Of a stretch of 64,000 nucleotides of DNA, positions 34,907-43,868 are shown piece by piece. The notes beneath the pieces were generated by a model. The model was not told the origin of the DNA and did no database searches. It worked only from the letters and a program-made list of their open reading frames with translations. Origin of the DNA: Candidatus Arsenophonus triatominarum (GTDB taxonomy: Bacteria > Pseudomonadota > Gammaproteobacteria > Enterobacterales > Enterobacteriaceae). The stretch is from assembly GCF_001640365.1 (NCBI RefSeq), contig NZ_LWMI01000016.1:519664-583663 (forward strand), read 5' to 3'. The first letter of the stretch is position 1. Each line of letters starts with the position of its first letter. A program made the position numbers and the translations under genes.

Positions 34907-35254
34907 TCAATTTGTTGCTTTAAGGAGTGTGTGAACAGTGCCAGCTATGTAGGATTCAGCCCTACCCATGTAAGCGGTGATATAGTCAGGTCTTTTCTTC
35001 CAGTTTTTAGCTATCATCCGACATGAAATATGATGCTGATAATGTAAACAAATAATGTTATATCCATCGATATCATATTTTTTTAATCCGGCTACTGCTT
35101 TATCAACTATTTCGCCTTCCTCATCGCTTAGCCAGGGTCTGTCATCATCGAATTTAACAGGAGCAATGGTAGACATACCTTTGTATTCGGTTCCAATTCG
35201 GCTCATGCTCCAGTTTCCCCATCCTTCGAGTAAATCTTTTACGTGCCTACTCAT
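34907..35254 (-). CDS. Antitermination protein Q, prophage B
   Basis: 115 residues of the phage antiterminator Q type: DLLEGWGNWSMSR at the start, a central helical part, and a C-terminal sigma-like DNA-binding region (CLHYQHHISCRMIAKNWKKR, AESYIAGTVHTLL). It would allow late transcription through the terminators ahead of the lysis and packaging genes to its left, exactly its λ position. Start after GGAGGGGAG. Confidence 0.8.
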   Translation of the reverse strand: MSRHVKDLLEGWGNWSMSRIGTEYKGMSTIAPVKFDDDRPWLSDEEGEIVDKAVAGLKKYDIDGYNIICLHYQHHISCRMIAKNWKKRPDYITAYMGRAESYIAGTVHTLLKATN

Positions 35255-35331
35255 CTCCCCTCCGGCAATAAAATATGAATAGGGGCATGGGTATTAACCA
35301 TAATGCCCTGCTTTGAATGCTGGTTTCTTGA

Positions 35332-35688
35332 TTACGCTATTTCCCAAATGGTGATAACCAGTTTTCCGCCCTTAATGATTTCCTTGCGCTCAACGTGCAA
35401 CACATCTATCTGAGAATCATCAATTATCAAACCACCATGGCAGAGTGCATCAATCGGTGCTTTCATCAGGTTATCTAAATCTCGCTTACGACGGTCAGCC
35501 GGATGCACTCCTATCTCGATCCCTAAACGTTGAGATAATCGCTTACAAAGCTTTTGACGCATTATTTCAGCGACTACCGACTGACGGTATAATCTGCCTT
35601 TTGCGGTGATGAAGTGTTTGTGTTTGGCGTGATACCAGTAGTGATTGACAGAAGGTGGGAAAGGAACGGTGATGTTATAAGTTTTCAT
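35332..35688 (-). CDS. rusA: RusA Holliday-junction resolvase, prophage B
   Basis: 118 residues. It has the RusA start (VPFPPSVNHYWYHAKHKH) and the catalytic acidic block (HPADRRKRDLDNLMKAPIDA, then GLIIDDSQID). It cuts four-way DNA junctions at phage recombination and replication intermediates. Immediately upstream of Q as in many lambdoid nin regions. Confidence 0.9.
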   Translation of the reverse strand: MKTYNITVPFPPSVNHYWYHAKHKHFITAKGRLYRQSVVAEIMRQKLCKRLSQRLGIEIGVHPADRRKRDLDNLMKAPIDALCHGGLIIDDSQIDVLHVERKEIIKGGKLVITIWEIA

Positions 35689-36648
35689 TCATAGCTTAAT
35701 CTCTCTCATCTCCACCCCTTTAGCGGTATAACCGGTTAACTGTTTACCTGCTATTCGTTGACGCTTTTTCGTCAAAAAGTGGATGTGGTCTTCATAAACA
35801 TAGCGGTATTCACCATCGACAAGGATGTGTTTAAAAGCTTTCATTGGTTGTTTTGCATACTGCACAAATTTATTATTATCCTTATATATCAATGCATTAG
35901 ATGGACATAACGTTTTTCTTGCTTTGGATTCTTTAATTTCCTTCTCTGCACCTCGGTATACCCAGAATGTTTCTTTATGGCCCGTAATTTTACGTGTACG
36001 AACTTTAATATAACCAAGCCGTGCCATTAATCGACTAAACTCATTATTACTTTTTACCAACAAAGAAAGTTCATAGGTTGATTCACATAACCAGCCATGA
36101 CGAACATACTCTTTGACCAATGCCTTATTGTGTTCAATGTTAATTACTGTATATTTATCATGTTGTCTAGGATGTCGATAGATAACCCAATTATCGAAAG
36201 CGTCTTGTCTTTCATTTGTTAATATCTGCACTGCAAAAGTTCTTAACGCTTTTCCATTTTTACGATTCCAATATTCAACCCATGAATCAGAGCGGTTAAG
36301 TATCAAAAGACAGTAATCATCAACTTTATGTGAATGCACGCCACGTGAAAAAACCTTATTTTCCAATGGCCTATCTGGGCATAACGATGCTTGATATTCA
36401 TAAGATTTTTTATATCCTCCGGTGAATCCGGTATCACTATCTGCCTCATGAACGGAAATCCCCGAATTAAGCCACACTAACCCATTACCATCGTGCCTCA
36501 GTCCTAAATCCGTTAATGTACAGATACCGTTGTTAATGACTGACCAGTTCCCCGAAATAACCGCTTTTCGGAGGTTAAATATATTGAAGTCCTCACTTTG
36601 GACACAAAGGTATCCTTCACGGCGATTTTCCCTGCTTTGAATTTTCAT
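35689..36648 (-). CDS. Hypothetical phage protein, 319 residues, prophage B
   Basis: No family recognised. The N-terminal 90 residues (GYLCVQSEDFNIFNLRKAVI, GGYKKSYEYQASLCPDRPLE) and the tail (KKRQRIAGKQLTGYTAKGVE) look like a folded soluble protein rich in aromatic and basic residues. It directly abuts RusA and follows a DUF1187 gene, so it belongs to the nin-like region. A DNA-processing role is a guess. Confidence 0.55.
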   Translation of the reverse strand: MKIQSRENRREGYLCVQSEDFNIFNLRKAVISGNWSVINNGICTLTDLGLRHDGNGLVWLNSGISVHEADSDTGFTGGYKKSYEYQASLCPDRPLENKVFSRGVHSHKVDDYCLLILNRSDSWVEYWNRKNGKALRTFAVQILTNERQDAFDNWVIYRHPRQHDKYTVINIEHNKALVKEYVRHGWLCESTYELSLLVKSNNEFSRLMARLGYIKVRTRKITGHKETFWVYRGAEKEIKESKARKTLCPSNALIYKDNNKFVQYAKQPMKAFKHILVDGEYRYVYEDHIHFLTKKRQRIAGKQLTGYTAKGVEMREIKL

Positions 36649-36667
36649 ATTTTTGCCTATTTGATTT

Positions 36668-36913
36668 TTATTTGGTGGGGTTTAGCGGATTACAGGTGAA
36701 GTTTTCTATTAACACTTTTGGCAATTTGTCACGCTTTCCAGCACTGCCTCCCGTCCAGTAATAATCAATTTCTTTAAATTGCATTCTAAACATGGACGGC
36801 TGGGATAAGATTTTCAGGCAATCCTGTTCTGATAGTGCTTTGTCACTATAGTGCTGCCAATACACGGGTTCGCCGCCATTTTTAACAATGGTTGCTTCGA
36901 TTTGGTATTTCAT
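36668..36913 (-). CDS. DUF1187-type small phage protein, prophage B
   Basis: 81 residues matching the DUF1187 pattern from memory (YQIEATIVKNGGEPVYWQHYS, then VLIENFTCNPLN). Such genes are common in lambdoid early regions; function unknown. Confidence 0.6.
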   Translation of the reverse strand: MKYQIEATIVKNGGEPVYWQHYSDKALSEQDCLKILSQPSMFRMQFKEIDYYWTGGSAGKRDKLPKVLIENFTCNPLNPTK

Positions 36914-36927
36914 TGGGGGTGTCCTAA

Positions 36928-38302
36928 TTAAATCGTTACGCCTTGAGCGTGGTGTCTTAAACTTTGTTGATGAGATGATTGTGAGATTTTTTCTGCTTCC
37001 TGTTGATTGGTGTCGATAAAGTGACCGTTTTTAAACTCCTGATAAACCGTACCCGTTTTGCCAAATCGATTTTTGGTTACGATAATTTCAGCATACTTCG
37101 CTGAGGGTGAATTTTCGTTATAAACCCCATCACGATACAGCATGATAATACTGTCTGCATCTTGCTCAACACTGCCTGAATCCCGTAAATCAGCATTAAC
37201 AGGACGTTTATTTGTCCGCTTTTCAACCTCTCTTGATAACTGGCTCAATGAAATTACGGGCGTTTTTAATGTTTTAGCCAGCCGTTTCAAATTTGCCGAA
37301 ATATGCGCTATAGCTAGGTCATTTCGTTCAGCTCTGGGTTTATGCAATTAATCCGAGGTAATCAACCATGATTAACGAGAGCTGGGGATACTTTTTTTTC
37401 TGTCTGGTGGCAACAGAGGCTATTTGCTCAATGGTAAGTTTACTTGCATCCACTATCCAAACATCTAAATCATGCAACAAACCAATCGCACCAGTTATCT
37501 TATTCCAGTGCTCCTGCTCTAATCTTGAGGGATTTCTCAGCATTGAAACGGGAAGATTTGACGCTTGTGCAATCTGTCTTTCAATGATTTGGCTTGAGTC
37601 CATTTCCATTGAAAAAATTAGCACACCCCGTCGCTGATTCATGTCCCTTATTTCTTGACTGGCAACACTTCTGGCAATCTTCAATGCAAATTCGGTTTTC
37701 CCCATACCGGGTCTGGCAGCGACAATCACTAAATCAACCGGATTAATACCCCCTGTTATCTCATCCAGTTCACCTATCCCTGTTTTTAAGGTATTTGACT
37801 GCTCACCGTTTTGTAAACGATTGTCCAGTAAGTCGGTATAATCACTAATGAGTTCTTTCAGGTTTACAGGCTTGATTTCTTCATTCGAAGTTCGCAATTT
37901 TGTTGCTTTCGACAAAAAATCATCGATAGCTTGAGTGGCTGACTGGATAGTGCCATTGGCAACAACATCCTTGACCGAATTTATCATTGTCAAAAATTCC
38001 CGTCGTTGATAATTCTCAGCAACCATTTTCGCATAACCTTTGAGATTGGCTGCACTGGGGCAATCTTTGGCTACGGACATAACCTGAGTGAAATTACCCT
38101 CTCCCATGTGTTCAGCCACCATCACCATATCAATCATGTTTCTGGTTTTAGCCTGGCACTGAATTATTTTGTAAATTTCACGACAGAAATGGGAGGAAAA
38201 AGCATTAGGCTCAAGCGTTGACAACACATCACTGGCGTCTGGCGTTAAACCTGAAATCAGCAAGCCGCCTATCACGCTTGCTTCAAGTTGGACGTTGACC
38301 AA
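36928..38302 (-). pseudogene. dnaB: DnaB-type replicative helicase, prophage B, frameshifted
   Basis: The first 320 codons contain the DnaB N-terminal domain (EASVIGGLLISGLTPDASDV), Walker A (AARPGMGKTEFALKIA) and Walker B ([12 protein letters not shown]). The frame breaks by one base near 37347. The rest follows in another frame ([49 protein letters not shown]) to 36928. The phage would use it to load replication forks at its ori. Either a real mutation or a sequencing error in the AAACCC run. Confidence 0.88.
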
Positions 38303-38502
38303 TTGAGTATCTCCTTAATCACAGATTTTCCAAAAACAGAAAAACTCGCCGTATCGCATTCTGAGCGACGATAAATTTTTAGACGTACCTGAATACGTTT
38401 TTATCAAGAAAATCTTTCAGAATTGATTACAGAGCGTTTTAGAGGGCATCTGAATAGAAAATTGAGATTGAATTTTTAAATCTGAGGAGAAAATCTGCAA
38501 TG
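38303..38502. other. Intergenic gap between replication genes
   Basis: 200 bases without an open frame. The last 40 bases before 38302 contain the dnaB ribosome site (AAGGAG on the minus strand). Nothing else is identified. Confidence 0.3.
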
Positions 38503-39354
38503 CTAGCATCCCCTGTCGGCAAATTTACCTTCACGGACTCCGGTTACTGTGGTTTCTCTCAGCAAGTAATCAATATCCGCTGTCCAGCCTGTGTTGTTCT
38601 CACCAAAGTAAAACGGTTTTGCCATACCAACAAACGCTCTGACATAGGCTCGCCAGCCTTCCAGGTTTGAATTAGCCAGTAAGCCAACAATTTTCTTCAA
38701 GCGGGTTTTACGCTTGGCATTGGCTTCAACAGCATGGGGGAGTCTGTCACCCACTTCCTCGTTGTAGGCAACCAGATAATCGTTGTAGTTCAGTGTTTGG
38801 GGTTTTCGCTTTTCAGGTTTAGCCAATTCTCCCCCTTTCACCTCGTGAGGGGTAAGGGGTGTATTATTATATTTATTTTCTTTTGTAATAGTTTCTTTTG
38901 TGTGTCCCTGTTTTGGTGACAACGCTGTCACGCTTTTGGTGACAATTTTTGTCACTGTTTTGGTGACATTTCTTAAGTTGTCACTATTTTGGTGACACTC
39001 TTGAATTTTCCACTCAGAAATTATTTTATTTAAACCAATCTTATTACCTGATTTAATTAAGATATTCATCGAAATTAACTCATTCTTTGCTTTGTTTACT
39101 TTTTGTCTTGGTAATTTTGTTATCTCAGCTAATTGACTATCAGAAATGCGATCCATTTTTTTCTGAAAACCATATGTTTTTCGACAAACAGCATGTGCTA
39201 CTTTTGCCTGATTTCTGGTTAAATCGGCACCAATGAGTGCCTCATACAGTTCATTCGCTATTCGTGTATATCCATCTTCAATCTCAGCCACGGCATTCTC
39301 CCTGACTTCGTTTTTAACTCTGTAATCATCAAGACTGGTGACTGTTGCAGCCAT
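38503..39354 (-). CDS. λ O-like replication initiator, prophage B
   Basis: 283 residues from MAATVTSLDDYRVKNEVREN. The N-terminal winged-helix (Phage_rep_O type) spans about 25-110 (DGYTRIANELYEALIGADLT, KVAHAVCRKTYGFQKKMDRI, SDSQLAEITKLPRQKVNKAK). The C-terminal part would contact DnaB. I prefer the ATG at 39354, with AAGGAGTT upstream, to the one 150 bases earlier. The origin repeats lie inside its middle, as in λ. Confidence 0.82.
   Translation of the reverse strand: MAATVTSLDDYRVKNEVRENAVAEIEDGYTRIANELYEALIGADLTRNQAKVAHAVCRKTYGFQKKMDRISDSQLAEITKLPRQKVNKAKNELISMNILIKSGNKIGLNKIISEWKIQECHQNSDNLRNVTKTVTKIVTKSVTALSPKQGHTKETITKENKYNNTPLTPHEVKGGELAKPEKRKPQTLNYNDYLVAYNEEVGDRLPHAVEANAKRKTRLKKIVGLLANSNLEGWRAYVRAFVGMAKPFYFGENNTGWTADIDYLLRETTVTGVREGKFADRGC
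38903..38997. other. Replication origin: four 19-bp iterons inside the O-like gene
   Basis: Copies of TGTCACTGTTTTGGTGACA start at 38903 (TGTCCC variant), 38926, 38950 and 38979. Each has inverted TGTCAC/GTGACA arms. An AT-rich stretch (38856-38900) lies on one side, as the λ ori unwinding region does. Translated, they give the repeated VTK-V/I-T residues of the protein. Initiator binding here is inferred. Confidence 0.82.
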
Positions 39355-39581
39355 TTTTAACTCCTTGTAACTTTCTGAATTCTGATACAAATCGATATGC
39401 GAAACGCTTATTTTTTTTGATGCAGCAACCAATAACCCATCAGGACTATCTGGATGGACTTTTTCTTCATGGTTTTTGTTGATAAATCGGCGTTTTTTTG
39501 GCATAATAACCTCGCTGAAATTGAAAGAAAAAAAGGGAAATTCGTCGTTTCCCTTCTCCTTGAAATACTAAACTTTCTTCA

Positions 39582-39953
39582 TCAAACACAAAGCTCATTA
39601 CAATTCTCAAAAGCTTCATCGTTTTTTAACCTTGAAGCTTCTTTTTTTGGCAGTCTAAGATGCTCCAGCATGTCTATCAGCTTGCGTATCTCTTCACCTG
39701 ATATATTTGTAATAACAACCTCCTGTGTCGATGAACCAGGCACACTCACTACATGACTAGGCAAGCCGTATTCTGAGACGACCTGACAGGCTAATTTAAA
39801 TATTCTGGTTTTATCCCGACTCGCTGTTGATGGGTGGATTCCTAGTGATTTAGCAAACCCGTTATTACCGCCTTCTGATGCCATCTTCTGGTAGAAGTAA
39901 GATTCCAAATGCTCAGGTTTGCAGGTGATTTTGATAGTATTTGAATTTTCCAT
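39582..39953 (-). CDS. cII: CII-like transcriptional activator, prophage B
   Basis: 123 residues. Helix-turn-helix NNGFAKSLGIHPSTASRDKT (30-49) followed by ACQVVSEYGL, resembling the CII family, and a C-terminal part (ISGEEIRKLIDMLEHLRLPK). It lies between the cro-like gene and the O-like gene on the early-right strand, the λ cII position. Would promote repressor and integrase expression on infection. Confidence 0.72.
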   Translation of the reverse strand: MENSNTIKITCKPEHLESYFYQKMASEGGNNGFAKSLGIHPSTASRDKTRIFKLACQVVSEYGLPSHVVSVPGSSTQEVVITNISGEEIRKLIDMLEHLRLPKKEASRLKNDEAFENCNELCV

Positions 39954-40132
39954 GGTTATAATCCTTAAGTAATAAAATTCCCTACCTCGATATTCCTATG
40001 GGGTTTGTGAAAAAATAATAGATAGAATGAGATTGTGGATGATTAAGTGGGTTTTGCCGCTTCAGCCATTTAGCAGGACGCTATCCGGTCGCCCGATGGT
40101 ATACCGCATCGTTCGGTGAAATGTAGATTAAT

Positions 40133-40360
40133 TTATGCTGCTATTAGCTCTGGCCAGATCTTATGCCAATCATCAGGTCGTAAATCTTTGCGTGATACTT
40201 TGCCACAGGTGGCTAGCTCAATTTCAACACATCGTTTGGGTGATATTGCGCACAAACCAGAGGCCATTTGTGATAAAAATGATTGAGAAACATTTATTTT
40301 TTCTGCTAATAGCCTTACCTCTCCTCGCTTTAAGGTTGATAGGTATTCCTTAAGTTTCAT
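40133..40360 (-). CDS. Cro-type repressor, first immunity module, prophage B
   Basis: 75 residues. The N-terminal half (EVRLLAEKINVSQSFLSQMA) differs from the A gene at 17989, while the C-terminal 45 residues are nearly identical. Divergent from cI1 at 40456. Confidence 0.8.
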   Translation of the reverse strand: MKLKEYLSTLKRGEVRLLAEKINVSQSFLSQMASGLCAISPKRCVEIELATCGKVSRKDLRPDDWHKIWPELIAA

Positions 40361-40455
40361 AGTATTCTCCTTTTAATCACTTTTTAAAATTTACCAAATA
40401 CTAACGAATATAGCAACTGTTTGCTTATTTAGTTTTTACTAATCAAAATATGTAT

Positions 40456-40818
40456 ATGGATATTAAAGAAATCAGGCGAAAACGCCTTAAAGAATGGTTT
40501 TCTGATAAACCACTACCTGAAAAAGATAGAAGCTATTTATCACAGTTGATAAATGGAAAGTCCTCTTTTGGTGAAAAAGCTGCTGCTAGAATCGAAAATG
40601 ATTATCGGATGCCAATAGGATATTTGAGCAATCCATCTAAAGAAATCAATGATGCAATTATCATTATCCAAGATCGCCGCGAGCAGACTCTCCTATCGTT
40701 ATTTCGTGAATTACCAGACTCAGAAAAAGAGAAAATGCTTTCTCTATTCGAAGAAAAAGTAATGAACTACAATAAACTCTTCAATGAACTTCTAAAAGTA
40801 AAAAAATTCAAAAAATAA
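40456..40818 (+). CDS. CI-type repressor, first immunity module, prophage B
   Basis: 120 residues, related to 18317 at the N-terminus (LKEWFSDKPLPEKDRSYLSQ, LINGKSSFGEKAAARIE) but with a different C-terminal half (LLSLFRELPDSEKEKMLSLF). No autoproteolytic domain. A start two codons earlier (40450) is also open. Confidence 0.75.
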   Translation: MDIKEIRRKRLKEWFSDKPLPEKDRSYLSQLINGKSSFGEKAAARIENDYRMPIGYLSNPSKEINDAIIIIQDRREQTLLSLFRELPDSEKEKMLSLFEEKVMNYNKLFNELLKVKKFKK

Positions 40819-41089
40819 CTTCTTATAATTGATTGAAATTAAAGCGCCTGTTCAGGTTGCTTTAGTTTTTTATGAATTTTTATTAACTAAATGATTGACA
40901 TATAAATTTAGTAAATGGTAAATTTACTCCATCGAAGGCAAACAGCCAGCGATTGAAAAAAGTGAACGGCGCACTCTAACGCACGGGCGGACGGCGTATC
41001 TCACAAGAGACAATGTACCGAAGTGGCAAAACCCATTTTTCATTACAAACACGATTATTTATTCATCTAATTTGTTAAGGAAAAATATT
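40819..41089 (+). promoter_or_regulatory. Non-coding stretch before the Cys-finger gene, prophage B
   Basis: Bases 40923-41089 match 18785-18945 of prophage A closely; the first 100 bases differ. Same ribosome site before the next gene. Confidence 0.4.
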
Positions 41090-41332
41090 ATGAAAAAAAC
41101 ATCTGCTATATGCCCTGTATGTTCTAAACGTTTCAATCCCAACAAATCTTACGAACACATTAAGGAATTTCACCCTACAGCAAGTGACTATCAATTAGCT
41201 ATCATTCGTGATGTACGTCGTAAATGTTATGGGCAGAGTAAACCAGTGAAACATAAAAATGCGGCTTTACTTCCTCACACATCAAACTTTGCAATATCAC
41301 GGACAAGAGCCACTAAATTAAGAGTTGCCTGA
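41090..41332 (+). CDS. Small Cys/His-finger phage protein, prophage B
   Basis: Identical 80-residue protein to 18946-19188, with the CPVC…H…H finger. Complete conservation between two prophages with different repressors suggests selection or recent exchange. Confidence 0.6.
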   Translation: MKKTSAICPVCSKRFNPNKSYEHIKEFHPTASDYQLAIIRDVRRKCYGQSKPVKHKNAALLPHTSNFAISRTRATKLRVA

Positions 41333-41426
41333 CAATTTGATAGTCTTTGCAGCAATCTTATCCTACACTTAATTCCATAAGTTTCAGATAATAGTTATCC
41401 CTCCCGATGGGCTGGGAAGGTAAAAT

Positions 41427-41462
41427 CTCCCAATTTCAGGGAGGCCAGGTTGTTAAAGAGCG
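41427..41462 (-). promoter_or_regulatory. nutR-like site, prophage B
   Basis: Same boxA (41462-41451) and boxB hairpin CTCCC…GGGAG (41443-41427) as in A, just after the cro2 gene. Confidence 0.7.
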
Positions 41463-41469
41463 GTGTTAC

Positions 41470-41703
41470 TTACATGGTAGTTTGCTTATCAGCAGGGATA
41501 CCATCTGTTGGGTTTGGGTAAAGATCTGGCCTAATTTCATGTGGCGTTATGCATGTAAGTTTATAAATTGGTAATAAACGCTCAGGTGGAGCTTTACCAG
41601 CATTCTTTTTGACCCATCTATTCAAAGAAGCTGGTGTAACTCCTAAAGCAATAGCCAATTTTCGCTGGCTTCCAAATTGTTTAATGGCTTTATCAAGTCC
41701 GTT
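41470..41703 (-). CDS. Cro-type repressor, second immunity module, prophage B
   Basis: 77 residues: helix-turn-helix SQRKLAIALGVTPASLNRWV and the conserved C-terminus ITPHEIRPDLYPNPTDGIPA. AAGGAG before the ATG at 41703. Intact, unlike its A counterpart, and with a different DNA-reading helix. Confidence 0.82.
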   Translation of the reverse strand, partial: NGLDKAIKQFGSQRKLAIALGVTPASLNRWVKKNAGKAPPERLLPIYKLTCITPHEIRPDLYPNPTDGIPADKQTTM

Positions 41704-41811
41704 CATAAGCACTCCTTGATTCTGAAAGATTAACAATTGTAAGCATTTAGCTAACTAATGTCAACAATATGCTAGATTGAGTGATGTTAGCATCTTGCTT
41801 ATACTTTAATT

Positions 41812-42189
41812 ATGAAAAAAATGAATATCGAAAAAGAATCGTTGATAACACAACGTCTCGATGAATTATTAAAAACTAGGCATATGTCTAAATCTGACAT
41901 GGCCAGGCTTACTGGTGTAAGTCGTGCTTCAGTTAATGGTTGGTTCAAGCGCGGCAGTATAAGCAAAGAAGCAGCATTAAAACTTTCATCTGCAACTGGG
42001 GTATCATTAGCATGGATATTGGGCGAGGACGCTAGTAACTTGGTCGAATTATCACAAGATGAAATGAAACTCTTAGATCTATTTCGAGAATTACCTAATG
42101 CTGAAAAACTGAATATGCTATCAGCATTTGAAATGCGCTTAAAAGAGTTAAAAGAATACTACAATCGTTATGTAATTAAAAATAATTAA
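41812..42189 (+). CDS. CI-type repressor, second immunity module, prophage B
   Basis: 125 residues: XRE helix-turn-helix (MSKSDMARLTGVSRASVNGW) and a C-terminal helix with LLDLFRELPNAEKLNMLSAF. Unrelated in its recognition helix to the A repressor at 19680. Followed by a strong terminator. Confidence 0.8.
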   Translation: MKKMNIEKESLITQRLDELLKTRHMSKSDMARLTGVSRASVNGWFKRGSISKEAALKLSSATGVSLAWILGEDASNLVELSQDEMKLLDLFRELPNAEKLNMLSAFEMRLKELKEYYNRYVIKNN

Positions 42190-42220
42190 CCCTTACACAT
42201 AAATACACTTCCTAAATAAT

Positions 42221-42244
42221 AAGCCGCATCAAGCGGCTTTTTTT
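42221..42244 (+). terminator. Rho-independent terminator after cI2, prophage B
   Basis: AAGCCGC-ATCAA-GCGGCTT followed by a T run. Absent from prophage A at the same place. Confidence 0.88.
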
Positions 42245-42436
42245 ATTTATCATACATTAATTGATTACTTTAAGTTGACAAGTGTTAGCTAATTACTTAC
42301 ACCCATTCCCATCAACTCACTGCAACAGGTAAACGCCAGACAATACCACGAGTTATCTGAAACTTTACCAGACGTTGCCAAGTAGCCAGCCTGAGGCGTA
42401 TGAACATGAAGGCAAGTGACGACAGTTAAGCAATAC

Positions 42437-42469
42437 CGCTCTTTAACACCATTTCGCTGAAAAAGCGAA
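42437..42469 (+). promoter_or_regulatory. nutL site (boxA and boxB), prophage B
   Basis: Identical to 20327-20359: boxA 42437-42448 and boxB hairpin TTCGCT-GAAAA-AGCGAA 42453-42469. Confidence 0.88.
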
Positions 42470-42624
42470 CCATAAAACACCCAAACAGTCGGTTTTGGGG
42501 TGTGTGAAATAACCAAATTGCAGCCATAAAGTTGAAACCAACACCAGGGTACTACCAATATGACTGTAAATATAATCCGGATACCTCCGGCACACACCAC
42601 CAAAACCCATTGTCAGGAGGTAAT

Positions 42625-42966
42625 ATGTGTAACTTTCATGGTTATGATAATGCTCGCTGTCGTAGACATGAGCGTAGAAGCGCCAAGCGAGCAGCCTATA
42701 ACTATAACAAAGCGCTTAATTTGGCATTGAAAGCAGCGTTGAACCCATCTAAAAAATCTAACCAACTAACAACTCCAAATCCTAAACGCCCTATTCTTTC
42801 ACTAAAAAGAAAAATGATGAGTCGTGTAGAAAAAGCAATATCAATACGCCTAACTAAAGTTTATGACTCATTTGATAATTGCTGTTTGCCTGAAATAGCT
42901 TTATACACTGCTAAAAGGTTTAAAAATAAACCTAAGCTCAACTTCGGAGTAACTGCTAATGTTTGA
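42625..42966 (+). CDS. N: N-type transcription antitermination protein, prophage B
   Basis: 113 residues, one substitution (Ile for Val) from the A copy. Same boxB-binding arginine motif NARCRRHERRSAKR and the same strong ribosome site. Confidence 0.85.
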   Translation: MCNFHGYDNARCRRHERRSAKRAAYNYNKALNLALKAALNPSKKSNQLTTPNPKRPILSLKRKMMSRVEKAISIRLTKVYDSFDNCCLPEIALYTAKRFKNKPKLNFGVTANV

Positions 42967-43198
42967 GAATAACAAAACGATTAAGGTTCAAATTGTTGCT
43001 GATGTTAGAGCAAAGTGTAACTATATAGTAGATATGAACGAAGAAGATTATAAAAAATTTGAAAGAATTATCGATTCACAAATGACATCCAGCAAGATGA
43101 ATGATGCAATTCTTGATATAGCAAGCAAATATGGAATTTATGATAATATCGACTTCTGCGAACCTGAAGACATTGAATTCCATCTGATAGGAGCATAA
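42959..43198 (+). CDS. Hypothetical early protein downstream of N, prophage B
   Basis: 79 residues identical to 20849-21088, coupled to N by an 8-base overlap. No recognised domain. Confidence 0.65.
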   Translation: MFENNKTIKVQIVADVRAKCNYIVDMNEEDYKKFERIIDSQMTSSKMNDAILDIASKYGIYDNIDFCEPEDIEFHLIGA

Positions 43199-43546
43199 TT
43201 AATCAATTCACAAAATCAAATCCTTTCTTTTTATTAATCATAAATAAACAATTCATAATATAATCAATGTCTTATTAAGGTGATCATTATTCCTGTTTTG
43301 TGTGTTGTTGGATTACACAGAGGGAGCGAGCCTGACGCGCCAGAAATATCTGGCAATCAAATTAGTTTCAGGATGTGTGAATGCGGCTCTGCGCTCGCGG
43401 GACAGTCAACATTCTATAAATTATCTTTCAAATAGCTAAATATAGTTTGATTGCGTTTACCCGACCGTGATGACTGTAATCGGACACCAAGAGGCACTTG
43501 GCACACATCCTAACTTTTCAGCAAATGTTAACAAGGAGTACACATA
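43199..43546 (+). other. 348-bp conserved non-coding region, prophage B
   Basis: Appears base-for-base the same as 21089-21436, with GC-rich blocks in an AT-rich setting. Confidence 0.45.
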
Positions 43547-43804
43547 ATGAGATTGGACAATCCACGCATTGTAACGGCAAAGCATCCCAATATGGGTAAT
43601 CTGGTTGGGATTACTAATGGTAGTCGTCATTTGAGCGATGCAAAATACTTAAGCAGCATTGATATATGGAATGACGACGACATGGAAACACGCACTTTTA
43701 AAACAATCATACAATGCTTAACAAAGGAAAATGATTATTTAAAAAGAGAGAAGCGAAGACTAATGAAGATACATTGTGAAATTGGTGGGCTATGCAGGAC
43801 TTGA
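43547..43804 (+). CDS. Small phage protein with C-terminal coiled coil, prophage B
   Basis: 85 residues; the first 50 match 21437-21694, after which the tail diverges (TFKTIIQCLTKENDYLKREK). Its 3' end overlaps tRNA-Lys in antisense. Confidence 0.6.
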   Translation: MRLDNPRIVTAKHPNMGNLVGITNGSRHLSDAKYLSSIDIWNDDDMETRTFKTIIQCLTKENDYLKREKRRLMKIHCEIGGLCRT

Positions 43805-43858
43805 ACCTGCGACCGATGGATTAAGAGTCCACTGCTCTACCAACTGAGCTAATAACCC
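43783..43858 (-). tRNA. tRNA-Lys (anticodon CUU), phage-encoded
   Basis: A complete cloverleaf: acceptor GGGTTAT/ATAGCCC, D stem GCTC/GAGC, anticodon stem GTGGA/TCCAT with loop CTCTTAA (anticodon CTT), T arm GCAGG-TTCAAGT-CCTGC and encoded CCA. It decodes AAG, while the usual enterobacterial tRNA-Lys is UUU. Confidence 0.93.
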
Positions 43859-43868
43859 GCAATATGTG

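Noticed and set aside
36928..37347. Separate 139-residue ATPase gene
   Set aside because: It starts at a TTG in the middle of the DnaB core and continues the helicase exactly, so it is the second half of a frameshifted gene.
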